Origin: Companilactobacillus hulinensis
Lineage (GTDB): Bacteria > Bacillota > Bacilli > Lactobacillales > Lactobacillaceae
Assembly: GCF_003946555.1 (NCBI RefSeq)
Contig: NZ_RHOO01000003.1
Location: 62,001 to 126,000 of the forward strand
DNA: 64,000 bases
Direction of reading: 5' to 3'
Of this stretch, positions 1 through 9,128 are shown piece by piece. The notes under the pieces are model-generated. The model was given only the letters and a program-made list of their open reading frames with translations, made no database searches and was not told the DNA's origin. The stretch's first letter is position 1. Each line of letters starts with the position of its first letter. The position numbers were made by a program, and so were the translations under genes.

Positions 1-1394
1 CGTATGATAACCAAGTGATAATGTATTGATGAAATCAGTTAAACCAGCTTTTGTAGCGGCTGATTCGACTTCTTCTTCAGTAGCATCTGGTTTGTAAAAG
101 GCAATATTTTCAGCAATTGTTCCGGCAAATAAATATGGTGATTGTGGTAAGAAAGTCAGTTCATTTTGCCATGCACGCTGTTTGAAATGTTTAACTCTTT
201 GTCCATTTATCGTTATAACGCCACTGTCTGGAGTTAGGAATCCACCTAAGGCACGAATTAAAGTGGTTTTACCAGATCCGGATTTACCGATGACGCCGAT
301 ATTCTTGTATCCTGACAGTTTCAATCTATCAATATCAAGGCTAGAGTCAATGTTACTTTGATCTCTCGAATAATTGAAAACAAGATTCTTAATATCAACT
401 TCAGATTTTTCGTTCCATTTGAAGTTTGTGAACGTATCTTCTTTAGCAGTATCTTTGTAATTCAAAATTTCAAAAATAGAGTTGAGAGCATTCTTACCGT
501 TCAAAGTGGCATGATAATCACTTGAAAAGTCACGTAGCGGTAGGAAATACTCTGGAGCTAAAATTAGTGTTACCAATGCAGGGAACAGTGGGAAGTCGTT
601 ATTGATCAGACCGAGTCCTAAGAATACGGCTAAGATGGCAATTCCCAGAGTTGTAAGCCAATCTAGTGCAAATGTCGATAGAATGGCAATCCGAAGAGTA
701 TTCATCGTACGACGACGATATTCGTCACTGACGGTGTAAATATTCTTGGCATAACGCTTGCTTAATCCCAACATTTTCAAAGTGGGTAAACCACGTAAGG
801 CATCTAGGAAGTGGTTGGAGAGAATCGTGTATTGGTGATATTGTGCATCAGCTTTGGCTTGTGCTGCCAGACCTAAGATGATCATGAACAAGATGACCAA
901 TGGAACTATAACGGTCAATGTTATTCCTGATGCCAAGTTTTGCATGTAAATATATACTAGCAAGACTGGAGGAATAATCGACATGTTCATTAATTTGGTA
1001 AAAATAAGTTTGAAGTAGTTCTCAATTAAATCAATTCCATCTAATGATGAGGTAACTAAGTTACCAGTACCTTCCTCAGAAATCATTGATGGTCCCGATG
1101 TATAAACTTTATCAAGTAAGCGGGAACGAATTTCTTCGGAAGTATTTTCTGCATAATTTTCAACGATTTTGTTATTTATCCAATTAAAGCAATGACGTAA
1201 TATAAAGGCTACTGCGAATAACGACATTGGCATAATAATTGTCTGTAATGACTTTTGTTCCCACGAGTTTACAAGTGCTTCGGCTAAATACTTACCTTGG
1301 AATAATATAGCAAATGCTTGCAAGAGGGTTAGTCCTGCAAGCATTATGAATAGTTTCTTTGTTCCCGGTAAGCTTAATAATCGCTTATCGATCA
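1..1394 (-). CDS. cydD: Thiol reductant ABC exporter subunit CydD (partial, 3' end outside window)
   Basis: Fused membrane/ATPase half-transporter of the CydDC type, which exports cysteine/glutathione and is needed to assemble cytochrome bd. The reading frame opens with ATG at 1394, one base before the cydB stop codon on the same strand, so it is co-translated with cydB. Six predicted membrane helices fill roughly the first 300 residues. A Walker A motif (GKSGSGKTT) lies near 255-285. The frame leaves the window before the ABC signature and Walker B. The naming of CydC versus CydD rests on gene order: in this family the first gene after cydB is usually called cydD. The pair partner would lie beyond base 1. 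Confidence 0.85.
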
Positions 1395-1395
1395 T

Positions 1396-2409
1396 TTAAT
1401 ATTTCACCGTATTTTCTCTTGGATTGATTCTCTTAGTAAAGAGTGTGTATGACCAAATAAAGTAGATAGCTACGATTGGTACCAATATAGCAGCAACGAT
1501 AGTCATGATCGTTAATGTGTATTGTGAGTTAGCAGCATCTTTGATCAAAATACTGTGTGCAGGGTTTGTAGCAATCATTACACGTGGGAATAATCCGTTG
1601 AATAGAAGAACGATAACCGTGCTGAGTGATAATCCACTACCAGCAAAGCTCCAGCCTTCTCTGTCCTTTAATACTCCGTAGTAGCCAAGAAGTGAGAAGA
1701 GAACGATTAGAACTGTGATAAATAATGATGAACCAAATCTCTTAGTAAAGAAGTCTGTTTGGAAGAATACCAATACTGCGAAGACTACTTCACCTAAGAA
1801 AAGGATTGGGTAAAGAATTTGATTGAGCTTGCGAGCACGTTCACGAAGTGGACCTTCTATTCTTAGTCTGATGAAGTTCAATCCATGGACTAATGATAGA
1901 AGTGTACCAGCGACACCTCCGACGACTGATAGTAAGTTAACAACGTCGAAGAATTTTGGAAAGGCATCACCATTAGCGTTCATAGGAATACCTTGAACCA
2001 TACTGAGAAGCATTAAGCATAGTAAGAATGGTGCTAGAAAACTTCCAATAAAGAAAGTCCACATCCAAATATTCTTACCAGTCTTTGTTTCAGCATGTTT
2101 AACAAATTCAAATGAAACACCACGAAGGATCAAACCAACTAGAACTAATAGTAAAACGACGTAATAGCCTGAGAATAACGAGGCATACATTAGTGGCAAT
2201 GATGCAAACATCGCACCACCAGCAGTAACTAGCCAAGTTTCATTGCCATCCCAGTGAGGTCCAATAGATGTCATTAAAGCTAGACGCTCATCAAAATCCT
2301 TTGCTAAGAAACGAGTTGACATACCTACACCGAAGTCGAATCCTTCGAGAAATAGGAATATCGCAAATAGTAATCCGATCAATATAAACCATAAATTAGC
2401 GAGTGTCAT
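1396..2409 (-). CDS. cydB: Cytochrome bd ubiquinol oxidase subunit II
   Basis: CydB is the second membrane subunit of the quinol-oxidising bd-type terminal oxidase, which reduces O2 at the cytoplasmic membrane. The 337-residue length fits the family. About eight hydrophobic helices are visible, and the N-terminal GFDFGVGM motif (about residues 23-30) is typical. It overlaps the cydA stop by 4 bases (ATGA), so the two are translationally coupled. In lactic acid bacteria bd oxidase usually works only when haem (and often menaquinone) is supplied from outside; no haem synthesis genes are in this window. Confidence 0.95.
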   Translation of the reverse strand: MTLANLWFILIGLLFAIFLFLEGFDFGVGMSTRFLAKDFDERLALMTSIGPHWDGNETWLVTAGGAMFASLPLMYASLFSGYYVVLLLVLVGLILRGVSFEFVKHAETKTGKNIWMWTFFIGSFLAPFLLCLMLLSMVQGIPMNANGDAFPKFFDVVNLLSVVGGVAGTLLSLVHGLNFIRLRIEGPLRERARKLNQILYPILFLGEVVFAVLVFFQTDFFTKRFGSSLFITVLIVLFSLLGYYGVLKDREGWSFAGSGLSLSTVIVLLFNGLFPRVMIATNPAHSILIKDAANSQYTLTIMTIVAAILVPIVAIYFIWSYTLFTKRINPRENTVKY

Positions 2410-3848
2410 TTTACAAAGGCCTCCTTTGCAAATGGATCAACGTTTTGTTTTGAGTCTTCCATTTCATAATAAGGTCCGTGGTGGAGTGTTTGTCTGCTAT
2501 ACCAGATCATAACGCCACCAAGTAACGTGAATAGTAAGAAGTAAACGATATTACTAAATAACAACGTACCAACGGTAGATGTTGGTGAAACGGCATCAGC
2601 AATTGTGAATAGGCCATAAACGATCCAAGGATAACGACCAAATTCAGTAATGAACCAACCAGCGGAATTACCAATGAATGGAATCCAGATAGCTAGTCCA
2701 ACGATAACCATGAACCATTTCTTGTTTTCGATAGTATCTTTTTTCTTACGTGACCAGATAACACCGAATAAGGCAATCAACATTATCAATGCATCAATAC
2801 CTGTCATAACTCTGAAGCTCCAGAACAATGTCTTAGGTGGAACATAGTAATCCATGTCCTTACCGAATTGTTTGTCATATTTAGCGTGGAGTTCTTTGTT
2901 AACAGTATCCATACCCTTAACAGCACCACTTGTCTTGTGATAGGCGAGTAAACTCAATACTGCTGGGATTTCAACTTTGTGAGAAGCTGTTCTGTCCTTG
3001 GAATTAATTAATTCAACAACTGTCCAAGGGGCAGGATCTTTAGTATCTTTGTAAATACCTTCTGTAGCAGCAAATTTCATTGGTTGATCTTTGATAATTT
3101 GTTGAGTCTGAAGGTCACCAGCACCAGCTGATAGAATAGCGAAGATTAAACTTGTCCAGAGTCCAAAACGTAATGAAGTCTTGAAGAAGTGATTTTCGTC
3201 TTTCTTCTTACGTAATAGTCCCCAAGCACTCATACCTGCAATAACAGTACCTGCAGTTAAGATTGCGGCTAAAATAACGTGTGGAAATACTCTCCACAAT
3301 TGTGGATTAGCAACTACAGCACCGAAGTCAGTCAATTGAATACGACCAGTGGCATTGTTGATCTTGAAGCCTGTAGGATGTTGCATGAAACTGTTAGCAG
3401 CTAGAATCCAAATAGCTGATAACATAGTACCAATAGCAGTCATCCAAATCATAAATGCATGCAGACCTGGTTTGAAACGATCCCAAGTAAACATCCAAAT
3501 ACCAATGAAGACAGATTCGATGAAGAATGCCAGTAAGGCTTCAATGGCCAAAGGTGCTCCGAATACATCACCCATGAAACGTGAATATTCAGACCAGTTC
3601 ATACCAAACTGGAATTCTTGAATAATACCAGTAACAATACCAACGGCAAAACTTAAAAGAAAAATCTTTCCCCAGAATTTTGCCATATCAAGATATACCT
3701 TGTCTTTTTTGACTGCGTAAATGGTCTCCATAACAGCAACTAAAACGCCCATTCCAATAGAGAAGGGAACGAAAAAGAAATGGAACACAGTTGTCATGGC
3801 GAATTGAAAACGAGCCAAAGAGACAATACTTAAACCAATACCAAGCAT
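2406..3848 (-). CDS. cydA: Cytochrome bd ubiquinol oxidase subunit I
   Basis: CydA carries the haems and the quinol site of cytochrome bd oxidase. The start is set at ATG 3848, 24 bases inside the longest frame, because a perfect AAGGAGG lies 9 bases upstream. Candidate haem ligands are His in VFHFFF (about residue 23), His in FPHVIL, and Met in the C-terminal half. The conserved EFGRYPW motif is present. The protein is 480 residues, so the Q-loop is the short Gram-positive kind. First gene of a cydABD operon with its own promoter at 3902-3930. Confidence 0.95.
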   Translation of the reverse strand: MLGIGLSIVSLARFQFAMTTVFHFFFVPFSIGMGVLVAVMETIYAVKKDKVYLDMAKFWGKIFLLSFAVGIVTGIIQEFQFGMNWSEYSRFMGDVFGAPLAIEALLAFFIESVFIGIWMFTWDRFKPGLHAFMIWMTAIGTMLSAIWILAANSFMQHPTGFKINNATGRIQLTDFGAVVANPQLWRVFPHVILAAILTAGTVIAGMSAWGLLRKKKDENHFFKTSLRFGLWTSLIFAILSAGAGDLQTQQIIKDQPMKFAATEGIYKDTKDPAPWTVVELINSKDRTASHKVEIPAVLSLLAYHKTSGAVKGMDTVNKELHAKYDKQFGKDMDYYVPPKTLFWSFRVMTGIDALIMLIALFGVIWSRKKKDTIENKKWFMVIVGLAIWIPFIGNSAGWFITEFGRYPWIVYGLFTIADAVSPTSTVGTLLFSNIVYFLLFTLLGGVMIWYSRQTLHHGPYYEMEDSKQNVDPFAKEAFVK

Positions 3849-3901
3849 GGTAAATAGCCTCCTTAAAAACAATATTTATATTCCCTTATTTATACACATT
3901 T

Positions 3902-3930
3902 ATCATATGATTACTTAGTGAAATAATCAA
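3902..3930 (-). promoter_or_regulatory. Promoter of cydABD with an inverted repeat in its spacer
   Basis: On the minus strand TTGATT (3930-3925) and TATGAT (3907-3902) are separated by exactly 17 bases. The spacer is bounded by TGATTA and TAATCA arms (3908-3913 and 3924-3929), so a dimeric repressor could sit between -35 and -10. Which regulator binds is unknown. Confidence 0.5.
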
Positions 3931-3948
3931 CAATAAGCACTTAATTTT

Positions 3949-3987
3949 GAAAAAAAAGCACAAAATCAAAAGAATGATTTTGTGCTT
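3949..3987 (-). terminator. Rho-independent terminator
   Basis: Perfect 13-bp arms (3956-3968 and 3975-3987) with a 6-base loop, followed on the minus strand by eight T. It ends the transcript of the gene at 3992-5074 and insulates cydABD. Confidence 0.9.
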
Positions 3988-3991
3988 AAAA

Positions 3992-5074
3992 TTATCTGCG
4001 ACTACGGCTTTGACTTGGATCAAAATTCTGGAATCCATAAGGTCCATTTGTTGGTGCCTGATTTGGATTCTGTTGTTGTCCAAAGCCCTGTTGTGGCGCG
4101 GTAAATTGACCATTTCCAGCTTGATTATTCATCTGATTATTTTGAGGTGAATTACCAAATTGATTTGATCTGTTTGCCTGATTATTATTATTTATTTGAT
4201 TGTTATTAAATTGGTTATTTCGACCAAATTGTCCGTTATTTGATGGAACTGGATAACTTGTCTGTTGACTTTGTTGAGGGAATCCTTGTTGCATATTTGC
4301 AGGATTTTGACGATTCATGCGAGGGTTAAATTGATTCTGTTGTTGAGCAGGCATTTGGTTAGATCTAGCGTATGGATTTTGTCCTTGATTCATGCCGTTC
4401 ATTTGATTATTAGGTTGAGAATTACGATAACCATATTGATTATTTTGAGGTGCAGGCTGTTGATATTGATTTTGATAACCATTTGGTTGATTAGGATTAT
4501 ATTGGTTATTAGGTTGCGATGGATATTGAGCTTGACCAAATTGATTTGGATTCATACCCTGATTCATGTTCATTCCTTGCATAGGTTGTTGCATGTTGTT
4601 TGATTGAGGGTATTGATTAGGTTGTCCGTTGAATTGTTGTTGAGGATAACCATTTTGATTTTGTTGGTCATAATATTCATCTTGTTGATCGTCATCTTCA
4701 TCTGGAACGGGATGCATGATCAAGTCGGTAATACTGATAATTAGAACAATTGCTCCGATAACGATACCGAGCCAAGACCAGATAACTAAGAACTTAGTGT
4801 CAGGTAGATTGGAATTGAATAATCCCATTAATCCACCCAAAATCAAAATCACAAAACTGACAACGTCAGGTACAACGCTGTAGGTTCTGTTCGTCAAAAT
4901 ATAAATTGCAGCCGCAATAATATAGGTTATGGCTAATAAAATCCCTGCCGCTCCACCAATTGCACCAGTTCCGACCAAAGCAGCAATAAAGTTTTCAAAG
5001 CCAGACTTGATCATCAATACGATCGATAGAATAAGTAGCAATGTTCCGGCAGAAATTTTTGTAATTCTTACCAT
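3992..5074 (-). CDS. Membrane protein with long Gln/Asn-rich C-terminal tail
   Basis: Not a family I can name with certainty. The first 125 residues hold four hydrophobic helices. An acidic stretch follows (PDEDDDQQDE), and then about 230 residues dominated by Gln, Asn, Pro, Gly, Tyr and Met with almost no hydrophobic core, ending in RSRSRR. The tail is low complexity and prion-like in composition, so it is probably disordered and probably cytoplasmic or surface exposed. ATG 5074 is preceded by GGAGGG. It lies 35 bases after the kinase gene on the same strand with no terminator between, so the two may be co-transcribed. Confidence 0.75.
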   Translation of the reverse strand: MVRITKISAGTLLLILSIVLMIKSGFENFIAALVGTGAIGGAAGILLAITYIIAAAIYILTNRTYSVVPDVVSFVILILGGLMGLFNSNLPDTKFLVIWSWLGIVIGAIVLIISITDLIMHPVPDEDDDQQDEYYDQQNQNGYPQQQFNGQPNQYPQSNNMQQPMQGMNMNQGMNPNQFGQAQYPSQPNNQYNPNQPNGYQNQYQQPAPQNNQYGYRNSQPNNQMNGMNQGQNPYARSNQMPAQQQNQFNPRMNRQNPANMQQGFPQQSQQTSYPVPSNNGQFGRNNQFNNNQINNNNQANRSNQFGNSPQNNQMNNQAGNGQFTAPQQGFGQQQNPNQAPTNGPYGFQNFDPSQSRSRR

Positions 5075-5109
5075 GAAGTTAACCCTCCAGTTCGTTTAAC
5101 TCTTTAGTC

Positions 5110-5919
5110 TTATTTTACATCATCCTTCACGAAATGGTTAATAGGTCCGTATTTGTGTCCAACGGCGATTTCGTTTTTGATGGCTTGATATGTAAATGTT
5201 TTGGAAGTTCTAATGGCGTCTTCCATGGATTCACCTTTGGCCATTTCGGCAACAATACTTGCTGACAAAGTGTCTCCGGTACCATTGATATGTTCAGTTT
5301 TAACGTAAGGTTCTGAGATCCAGAATGATTGACCATCTTCAAGTAGAACAAAATCTTCAACTGAATCGATTGAATCATCGGCGTGTTCACCTTTGATCAT
5401 GATATTCTTAGGTCCGAGAGCTCTTAATTTGTGTGCAGCTTCGACGATTTCTTCATGAGTGTTGAGCTCTAATCCAGAAAGCTTCTTAGCTTCATAGAAA
5501 TTAGGTGTGATCAAATCAGCTAATGGGAATAGTTCATCGATCAAAGTTTGGTAGGCTTCAGTTTCAAGAAGCATTGCACCGTGTTTTGTAATAATAACTG
5601 GGTCTAGTACGAAAGTTCCGAAAGGTTTATCTTTAATCTCTTCGGCAACTGTATGAATAATTTCAGAATCAGAAAGCATACCTGTCTTAAAAGCTGAAAC
5701 TTCAAAGTCATCTTTGATATCTTTGATTTGACTCTTAATGAAGCTTGACGGCATGTTGACACTATCGTGGATGCCATATGAATTACCAGCAACTGCTGCA
5801 GTTAGGACTGACATGCCATAAACACCGCGTGCCATAAAAGTTTTAAGATCTGCTTGAGCTCCGGCGCTACCATCAGAGTCGGAACCGGCAATAGTTAATA
5901 CTTGAACGAATTCGTTCAT
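5110..5919 (-). CDS. pdxK: PfkB-type pyridoxine / hydroxymethylpyrimidine kinase
   Basis: Ribokinase-fold vitamin kinase of the ThiD/PdxK group, which phosphorylates pyridoxal/pyridoxine or hydroxymethylpyrimidine with ATP. The N-terminal TIAGSDSDGSAGAQAD and the C-terminal GTGDTLSASI (anion hole and catalytic Asp) are diagnostic. ATG 5919 is chosen over the upstream GTG 5931 because AGGTGGG sits at the right distance only for the ATG. Length is 269 residues, as expected. No thiamine genes are adjacent, which slightly favours a pyridoxine role, but sequence alone does not separate the two activities. Confidence 0.85.
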   Translation of the reverse strand: MNEFVQVLTIAGSDSDGSAGAQADLKTFMARGVYGMSVLTAAVAGNSYGIHDSVNMPSSFIKSQIKDIKDDFEVSAFKTGMLSDSEIIHTVAEEIKDKPFGTFVLDPVIITKHGAMLLETEAYQTLIDELFPLADLITPNFYEAKKLSGLELNTHEEIVEAAHKLRALGPKNIMIKGEHADDSIDSVEDFVLLEDGQSFWISEPYVKTEHINGTGDTLSASIVAEMAKGESMEDAIRTSKTFTYQAIKNEIAVGHKYGPINHFVKDDVK

Positions 5920-6004
5920 AATTTCACCCACCTAGTTTTTTATTATGATTTAACCTTTATATTAACAGTTAAGCCAAAAAAGTGATATTGATTTGAAAAC
6001 TTTC

Positions 6005-6035
6005 TTGACCTTTACGTTGCGTCATACATTAAACT
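6005..6035 (+). promoter_or_regulatory. MerR-type promoter with 19-bp spacer
   Basis: TTGACC (6005-6010) and TAAACT (6030-6035) are 19 bases apart, the overlong spacing typical of promoters activated by MerR-family proteins. TGAC/GTCA arms (6006-6009, 6021-6024) lie in the spacer region. It sits 24 bases upstream of the MerR gene itself, so autoregulation is likely. Confidence 0.6.
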
Positions 6036-6058
6036 TCTTTTTGTTGGAGGAGAAACCT

Positions 6059-6814
6059 ATGGAATATACGATTAAGCAACTTGCTGATCTGGCAGGAGTT
6101 AGTACACGCACACTACGTTATTATGACCAAATTGATTTGTTAAAACCTAACTATAATAATAAGAATAATTACAGAATTTATGATGAAAATCAGGTGAATC
6201 AGTTGCAGCAGATACTCTTTTACAAGGCCTTGGAGTTTCCGCTGGCAAAAATTCAACAATTGATGTGTGATGATGATTATTCTGAGTTGTCAGCTCTAAA
6301 GGAGCAGCAGAAATTATTGCTTATGAAACAACAAGATATCAATTCTCTTCTAACAACTATTGATAGAACTATCAAAGATAAACAAGGAGAATTAATTATG
6401 ACTGATAATGAAAAATTTGAAGCATTTAAGAATACTAAATTAAAACAAAATGAAGAAGAATTCGGAACTGAAATTCGTGAGAAATATGGCGAGGATACAG
6501 TTGAAAAGTCTAATCATAAGTTCATGAAATTAAGTGAGAATGATATTCAGAAGATGCAAGAAATCGAGAATGACATGTTCAATAATCTTACTAAGATCAG
6601 TGCAGATGATTTGGATTCAGATGCCGCAAAGTCTGTTTATGAGGATCATAAACAGTGGCTCAGTTACAGCTGGCCTAACTATACTGCCGAAGCACATAGA
6701 GGATTGGTCGATATGTATCTAGCAGATGACAGATTCGCTAAGTACTATAATGACAAAGCTGGTAAGGAAGTTGTACAACTTTTGCATGATGTGGTATACC
6801 ATTACACAAAGTAA
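6059..6814 (+). CDS. MerR family regulator with TipAS ligand-binding domain
   Basis: TipA/Mta-like activator of 251 residues. The N-terminal winged helix (YTIKQLADLAGVSTRTLRYY) is followed by a coiled-coil dimerisation helix (about residues 70-110) and a TipAS/albicidin-resistance-type domain (about 115-251, with QWLSYSWP and AHRGLVDMY). TipAS domains bind hydrophobic drugs. The start is ATG 6059, with GGAGG 9 bases upstream; the longer frame from 5993 would run through the promoter. An in-frame ATG at 6398 has its own perfect ribosome binding site, so a free ligand-binding domain may also be made. Confidence 0.9.
   Translation: MEYTIKQLADLAGVSTRTLRYYDQIDLLKPNYNNKNNYRIYDENQVNQLQQILFYKALEFPLAKIQQLMCDDDYSELSALKEQQKLLLMKQQDINSLLTTIDRTIKDKQGELIMTDNEKFEAFKNTKLKQNEEEFGTEIREKYGEDTVEKSNHKFMKLSENDIQKMQEIENDMFNNLTKISADDLDSDAAKSVYEDHKQWLSYSWPNYTAEAHRGLVDMYLADDRFAKYYNDKAGKEVVQLLHDVVYHYTK
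6384..6400 (+). promoter_or_regulatory. Internal ribosome binding site and in-frame start inside the tipA-like gene
   Basis: AAGGAG (6384-6389) is 8 bases before ATG 6398, which is in frame with the MerR gene. Translation from here would give a 138-residue protein starting MTDNEKFEAF and containing only the TipAS domain, as is known for TipAS in Streptomyces lividans. Confidence 0.6.
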
Positions 6815-6831
6815 TCTAGGGGATGAGCTTT

Positions 6832-7380
6832 GTGACAAAAAAGACCAGTTGGACAGTTGATGAACACATTCAAATAAGATTTGTTCAACCAGATGACGAT
6901 AAGGCATTGTTTGCTTTGGTCGATGAAAATAGAACACAACTAGAGGAATATATGCCATGGGCCGAAGACACCAAAACAGTTGTGAATGAACATCGTTTTC
7001 TTGAGTATTGCCAGAAACAAATGGCGAAGAAGGCTTTGTGGCCCACGACAATATTGGTAGATGGACAGGTTGCAGGGATGTTTGATTTCCATGACTTTGA
7101 TCATCCCAATCATCATTGTTCAATTGGTTATTGGTTGGGAAAAAGATTCCAGCATAGCGGCGTTATGACACGTGTGACTGAAGCCACAGTTAAAATAGCC
7201 TTTGAAGAACTTGATATGCACAAAATCACACTCTTAGCTGAGGTAGAGAACGAGGCAAGTAATGCGGTTGCTGTTCGAAGTGGATTTCACTTGGATGGAA
7301 CTCTAAAAGAACATATTTATTCAGCAGGTAAGTTTCATGATGCTAATATTTATTCAATGGTAAAAAATAGCGAAGCCTAA
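6832..7380 (+). CDS. GNAT acetyltransferase, RimJ/RimL type
   Basis: N-acetyltransferase of the RimL/YdaF group (182 residues), which transfers acetyl from acetyl-CoA to an amine, often a protein N-terminus. IGYWLGKRFQHSG and the following HKITLLAEVENEAS segment match the acetyl-CoA-binding motif A and the C-terminal strand. GTG 6832 is chosen over ATG 6823 because AGGGG overlaps the ATG and would leave no spacing. It follows the MerR gene by 17 bases on the same strand, so it may be a target co-expressed from the MerR promoter. The substrate is not evident. Confidence 0.85.
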   Translation: MTKKTSWTVDEHIQIRFVQPDDDKALFALVDENRTQLEEYMPWAEDTKTVVNEHRFLEYCQKQMAKKALWPTTILVDGQVAGMFDFHDFDHPNHHCSIGYWLGKRFQHSGVMTRVTEATVKIAFEELDMHKITLLAEVENEASNAVAVRSGFHLDGTLKEHIYSAGKFHDANIYSMVKNSEA

Positions 7381-7396
7381 AGGCCTCGCTATTTTT
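7362..7396. terminator. Bidirectional terminator
   Basis: A-rich left arm and T-rich right arm (7362-7377, 7382-7396) around a TAAA loop. The hairpin overlaps the stop codon of the GNAT gene and faces the end of the convergent DUF975 gene. Confidence 0.85.
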
Positions 7397-7400
7397 GTAT

Positions 7401-8123
7401 TTAATATCCTAAAATATCTTGATTTTGTTCAGCTAGGTCTTTGTAGAAGTTAGCCATTGTAAGTTTGTAGTAAGGAAATACCCAAAGCATACCAATTACG
7501 GTGGCTGCTCCAAGAATGAACCAACCTATAAAGCTCAATTGAAGTACGAAGTAACGCCATTTGTTACCACGCATCAATTGCTTACTCTTAGTGATGTAGT
7601 CAGTTAAGGAATAATCATCAGCTAGACCACGGTCATTCAAATCTTTATAGATAAAGTATGTTTGTGAATATGAGAATCCTTTGATAATTCCCGGTACAAT
7701 TAAGAGTAATGACCATAGGAATGTGAAGACATTTACCAATAGGTACGTGACCATCAATTTCCACCAGTCAGGACTTCTGAAATAAGTGAAATTACTCTTG
7801 ATAGGATGAACATCTAATTCTGGATCATTCACCCAGTCGAATCCTCTAAAAGTTGCTGAAATTGAAATAAGTGAAAAGATAACCCCAAGTACGAATGAAA
7901 CGATACCGGTAATTGCAAGGATCTTGAAAATCATTGCAAAGTTTACATAAAAATCTGTTGACCCGTAAACAAATTTTACATTTGGATTGTGATTGTTAGC
8001 AGTGTTACCAGCACCGGTTATAAGTAGTGGTATTAAGTATAGTAGTACACCTGTTGTCCAACGACGCTTAAGTAAGTTTTTGACTTCCTTCTTAAGCTCA
8101 GCTCTGGAGCGATAGTTTTTCAT
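7401..8123 (-). CDS. DUF975 family integral membrane protein
   Basis: 240-residue membrane protein. The opening MKNYRSRAELKKEVKNLLKR is the usual DUF975 start, followed by about five to six hydrophobic helices and a cytoplasmic segment between helices containing DYSLTDYITKSKQLMRG. ATG 8123 is preceded by GGGAGG 11 bases upstream; the longer frame to 8159 has no binding site. The function of the family is not known. It is transcribed toward the convergent GNAT gene and ends at a shared terminator. Confidence 0.8.
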   Translation of the reverse strand: MKNYRSRAELKKEVKNLLKRRWTTGVLLYLIPLLITGAGNTANNHNPNVKFVYGSTDFYVNFAMIFKILAITGIVSFVLGVIFSLISISATFRGFDWVNDPELDVHPIKSNFTYFRSPDWWKLMVTYLLVNVFTFLWSLLLIVPGIIKGFSYSQTYFIYKDLNDRGLADDYSLTDYITKSKQLMRGNKWRYFVLQLSFIGWFILGAATVIGMLWVFPYYKLTMANFYKDLAEQNQDILGY

Positions 8124-8195
8124 AGTCGATGAAACCTCCCTAGTGTACTTAGAATACACTATTACGATGTTTTGGAAAAGGTTTACATCGGTTTG

Positions 8196-9128
8196 TTAGT
8201 ATTTAGTTGGATCAAATGGTTTTCCGTCAGAAATATCACTGTTTAATGGTTGAGATAGTTGAGCATATTTTGTAACTGTTCCATCACTTGAAACAGCATC
8301 ACCATTGTATAGAATTGTAGAATCAAGGCTTTCAAAACCATCTGTCGTGGAATGTACAAAGAATCCTCCGTCAACAGGATATGCTGCAAAGTCGTCTCTG
8401 GACTCCATTCCCCACATATGTTTGAATAGCGCAATGGCTTGTGATTCAGTAGTTATAATATTTTGATCCGTTGTGTCTGAACTTTGTGAAGTGTTTTGTT
8501 GTTTTGTAGCTGTTGTGTTAGAGGTTGTTGAATTGTTATTTTGATTTGTATCACTAGTTGTAGAATCATTTTCATCAGGATTCTTAACAACGGCTTCTTG
8601 TTTAGTAGCATTGAATTTCTTTGCGGCACCAGATTTTAAATTATCTGATGTAACGCCGTTATTACTATATGACTTGTAGAAGTACGCTAATTTGTAGTTC
8701 TTGTTTAAATAGTAATAAGCACCTTGACCGTCAAGAACATCTTTCGAAACTTTTTCGAAGATTGAATTGATGGTTTTCTTTTGTCCAGCTTTTACAGTAA
8801 TAACTTTTTTCTTATTTGATGTAACTTTTGTATTTGAATCATATGGATTCAGCATGACGAATTTAGACAGATCAAACTTTATATTCTTCCTACTATTATT
8901 CTTAATCGTCATATCGACTAGATAATTTGTCTGGTCACCACTGGTAGATTCATCTTCAATAGCTTTAAACTTGAAGTTATTATTTTGGCGATCATGCTTA
9001 GATAAATCTTGGTAATATTCCGTTTTGATATTAGTTGCCGATGATTTTGCTTTACGATGAATGCCGCAACCCGTTGCCGTGACGACAGTTAATACAATTA
9101 TTAATAATCCCCAGATTTTCCTTTTCAT
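8196..9128 (-). CDS. Lipoprotein with DUF4352-like domain and Ser/Thr/Asn-rich linker
   Basis: Exported lipoprotein of 310 residues. The signal peptide ends in a lipobox (TATGC, Cys at about residue 21). Residues about 45-160 look like an immunoglobulin-like DUF4352 domain. Residues about 185-225 are a Ser/Thr/Asn/Gln linker, and a C-terminal domain of about 85 residues starts at IITTESQAIALF. AAAGGAG precedes ATG 9128. The C-terminal part begins like that of the lipoprotein at 34458 (xTTxxQAxxxL), suggesting two members of one surface family. Function unknown. Confidence 0.75.
   Translation of the reverse strand: MKRKIWGLLIIVLTVVTATGCGIHRKAKSSATNIKTEYYQDLSKHDRQNNNFKFKAIEDESTSGDQTNYLVDMTIKNNSRKNIKFDLSKFVMLNPYDSNTKVTSNKKKVITVKAGQKKTINSIFEKVSKDVLDGQGAYYYLNKNYKLAYFYKSYSNNGVTSDNLKSGAAKKFNATKQEAVVKNPDENDSTTSDTNQNNNSTTSNTTATKQQNTSQSSDTTDQNIITTESQAIALFKHMWGMESRDDFAAYPVDGGFFVHSTTDGFESLDSTILYNGDAVSSDGTVTKYAQLSQPLNSDISDGKPFDPTKY

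Noticed and set aside
4265-4603. 112-codon plus-strand ORF opposite the Q/N-rich gene
   Set aside because: Antisense shadow of CAA/AAT-type codons, giving a Leu/Ile-rich artefact.
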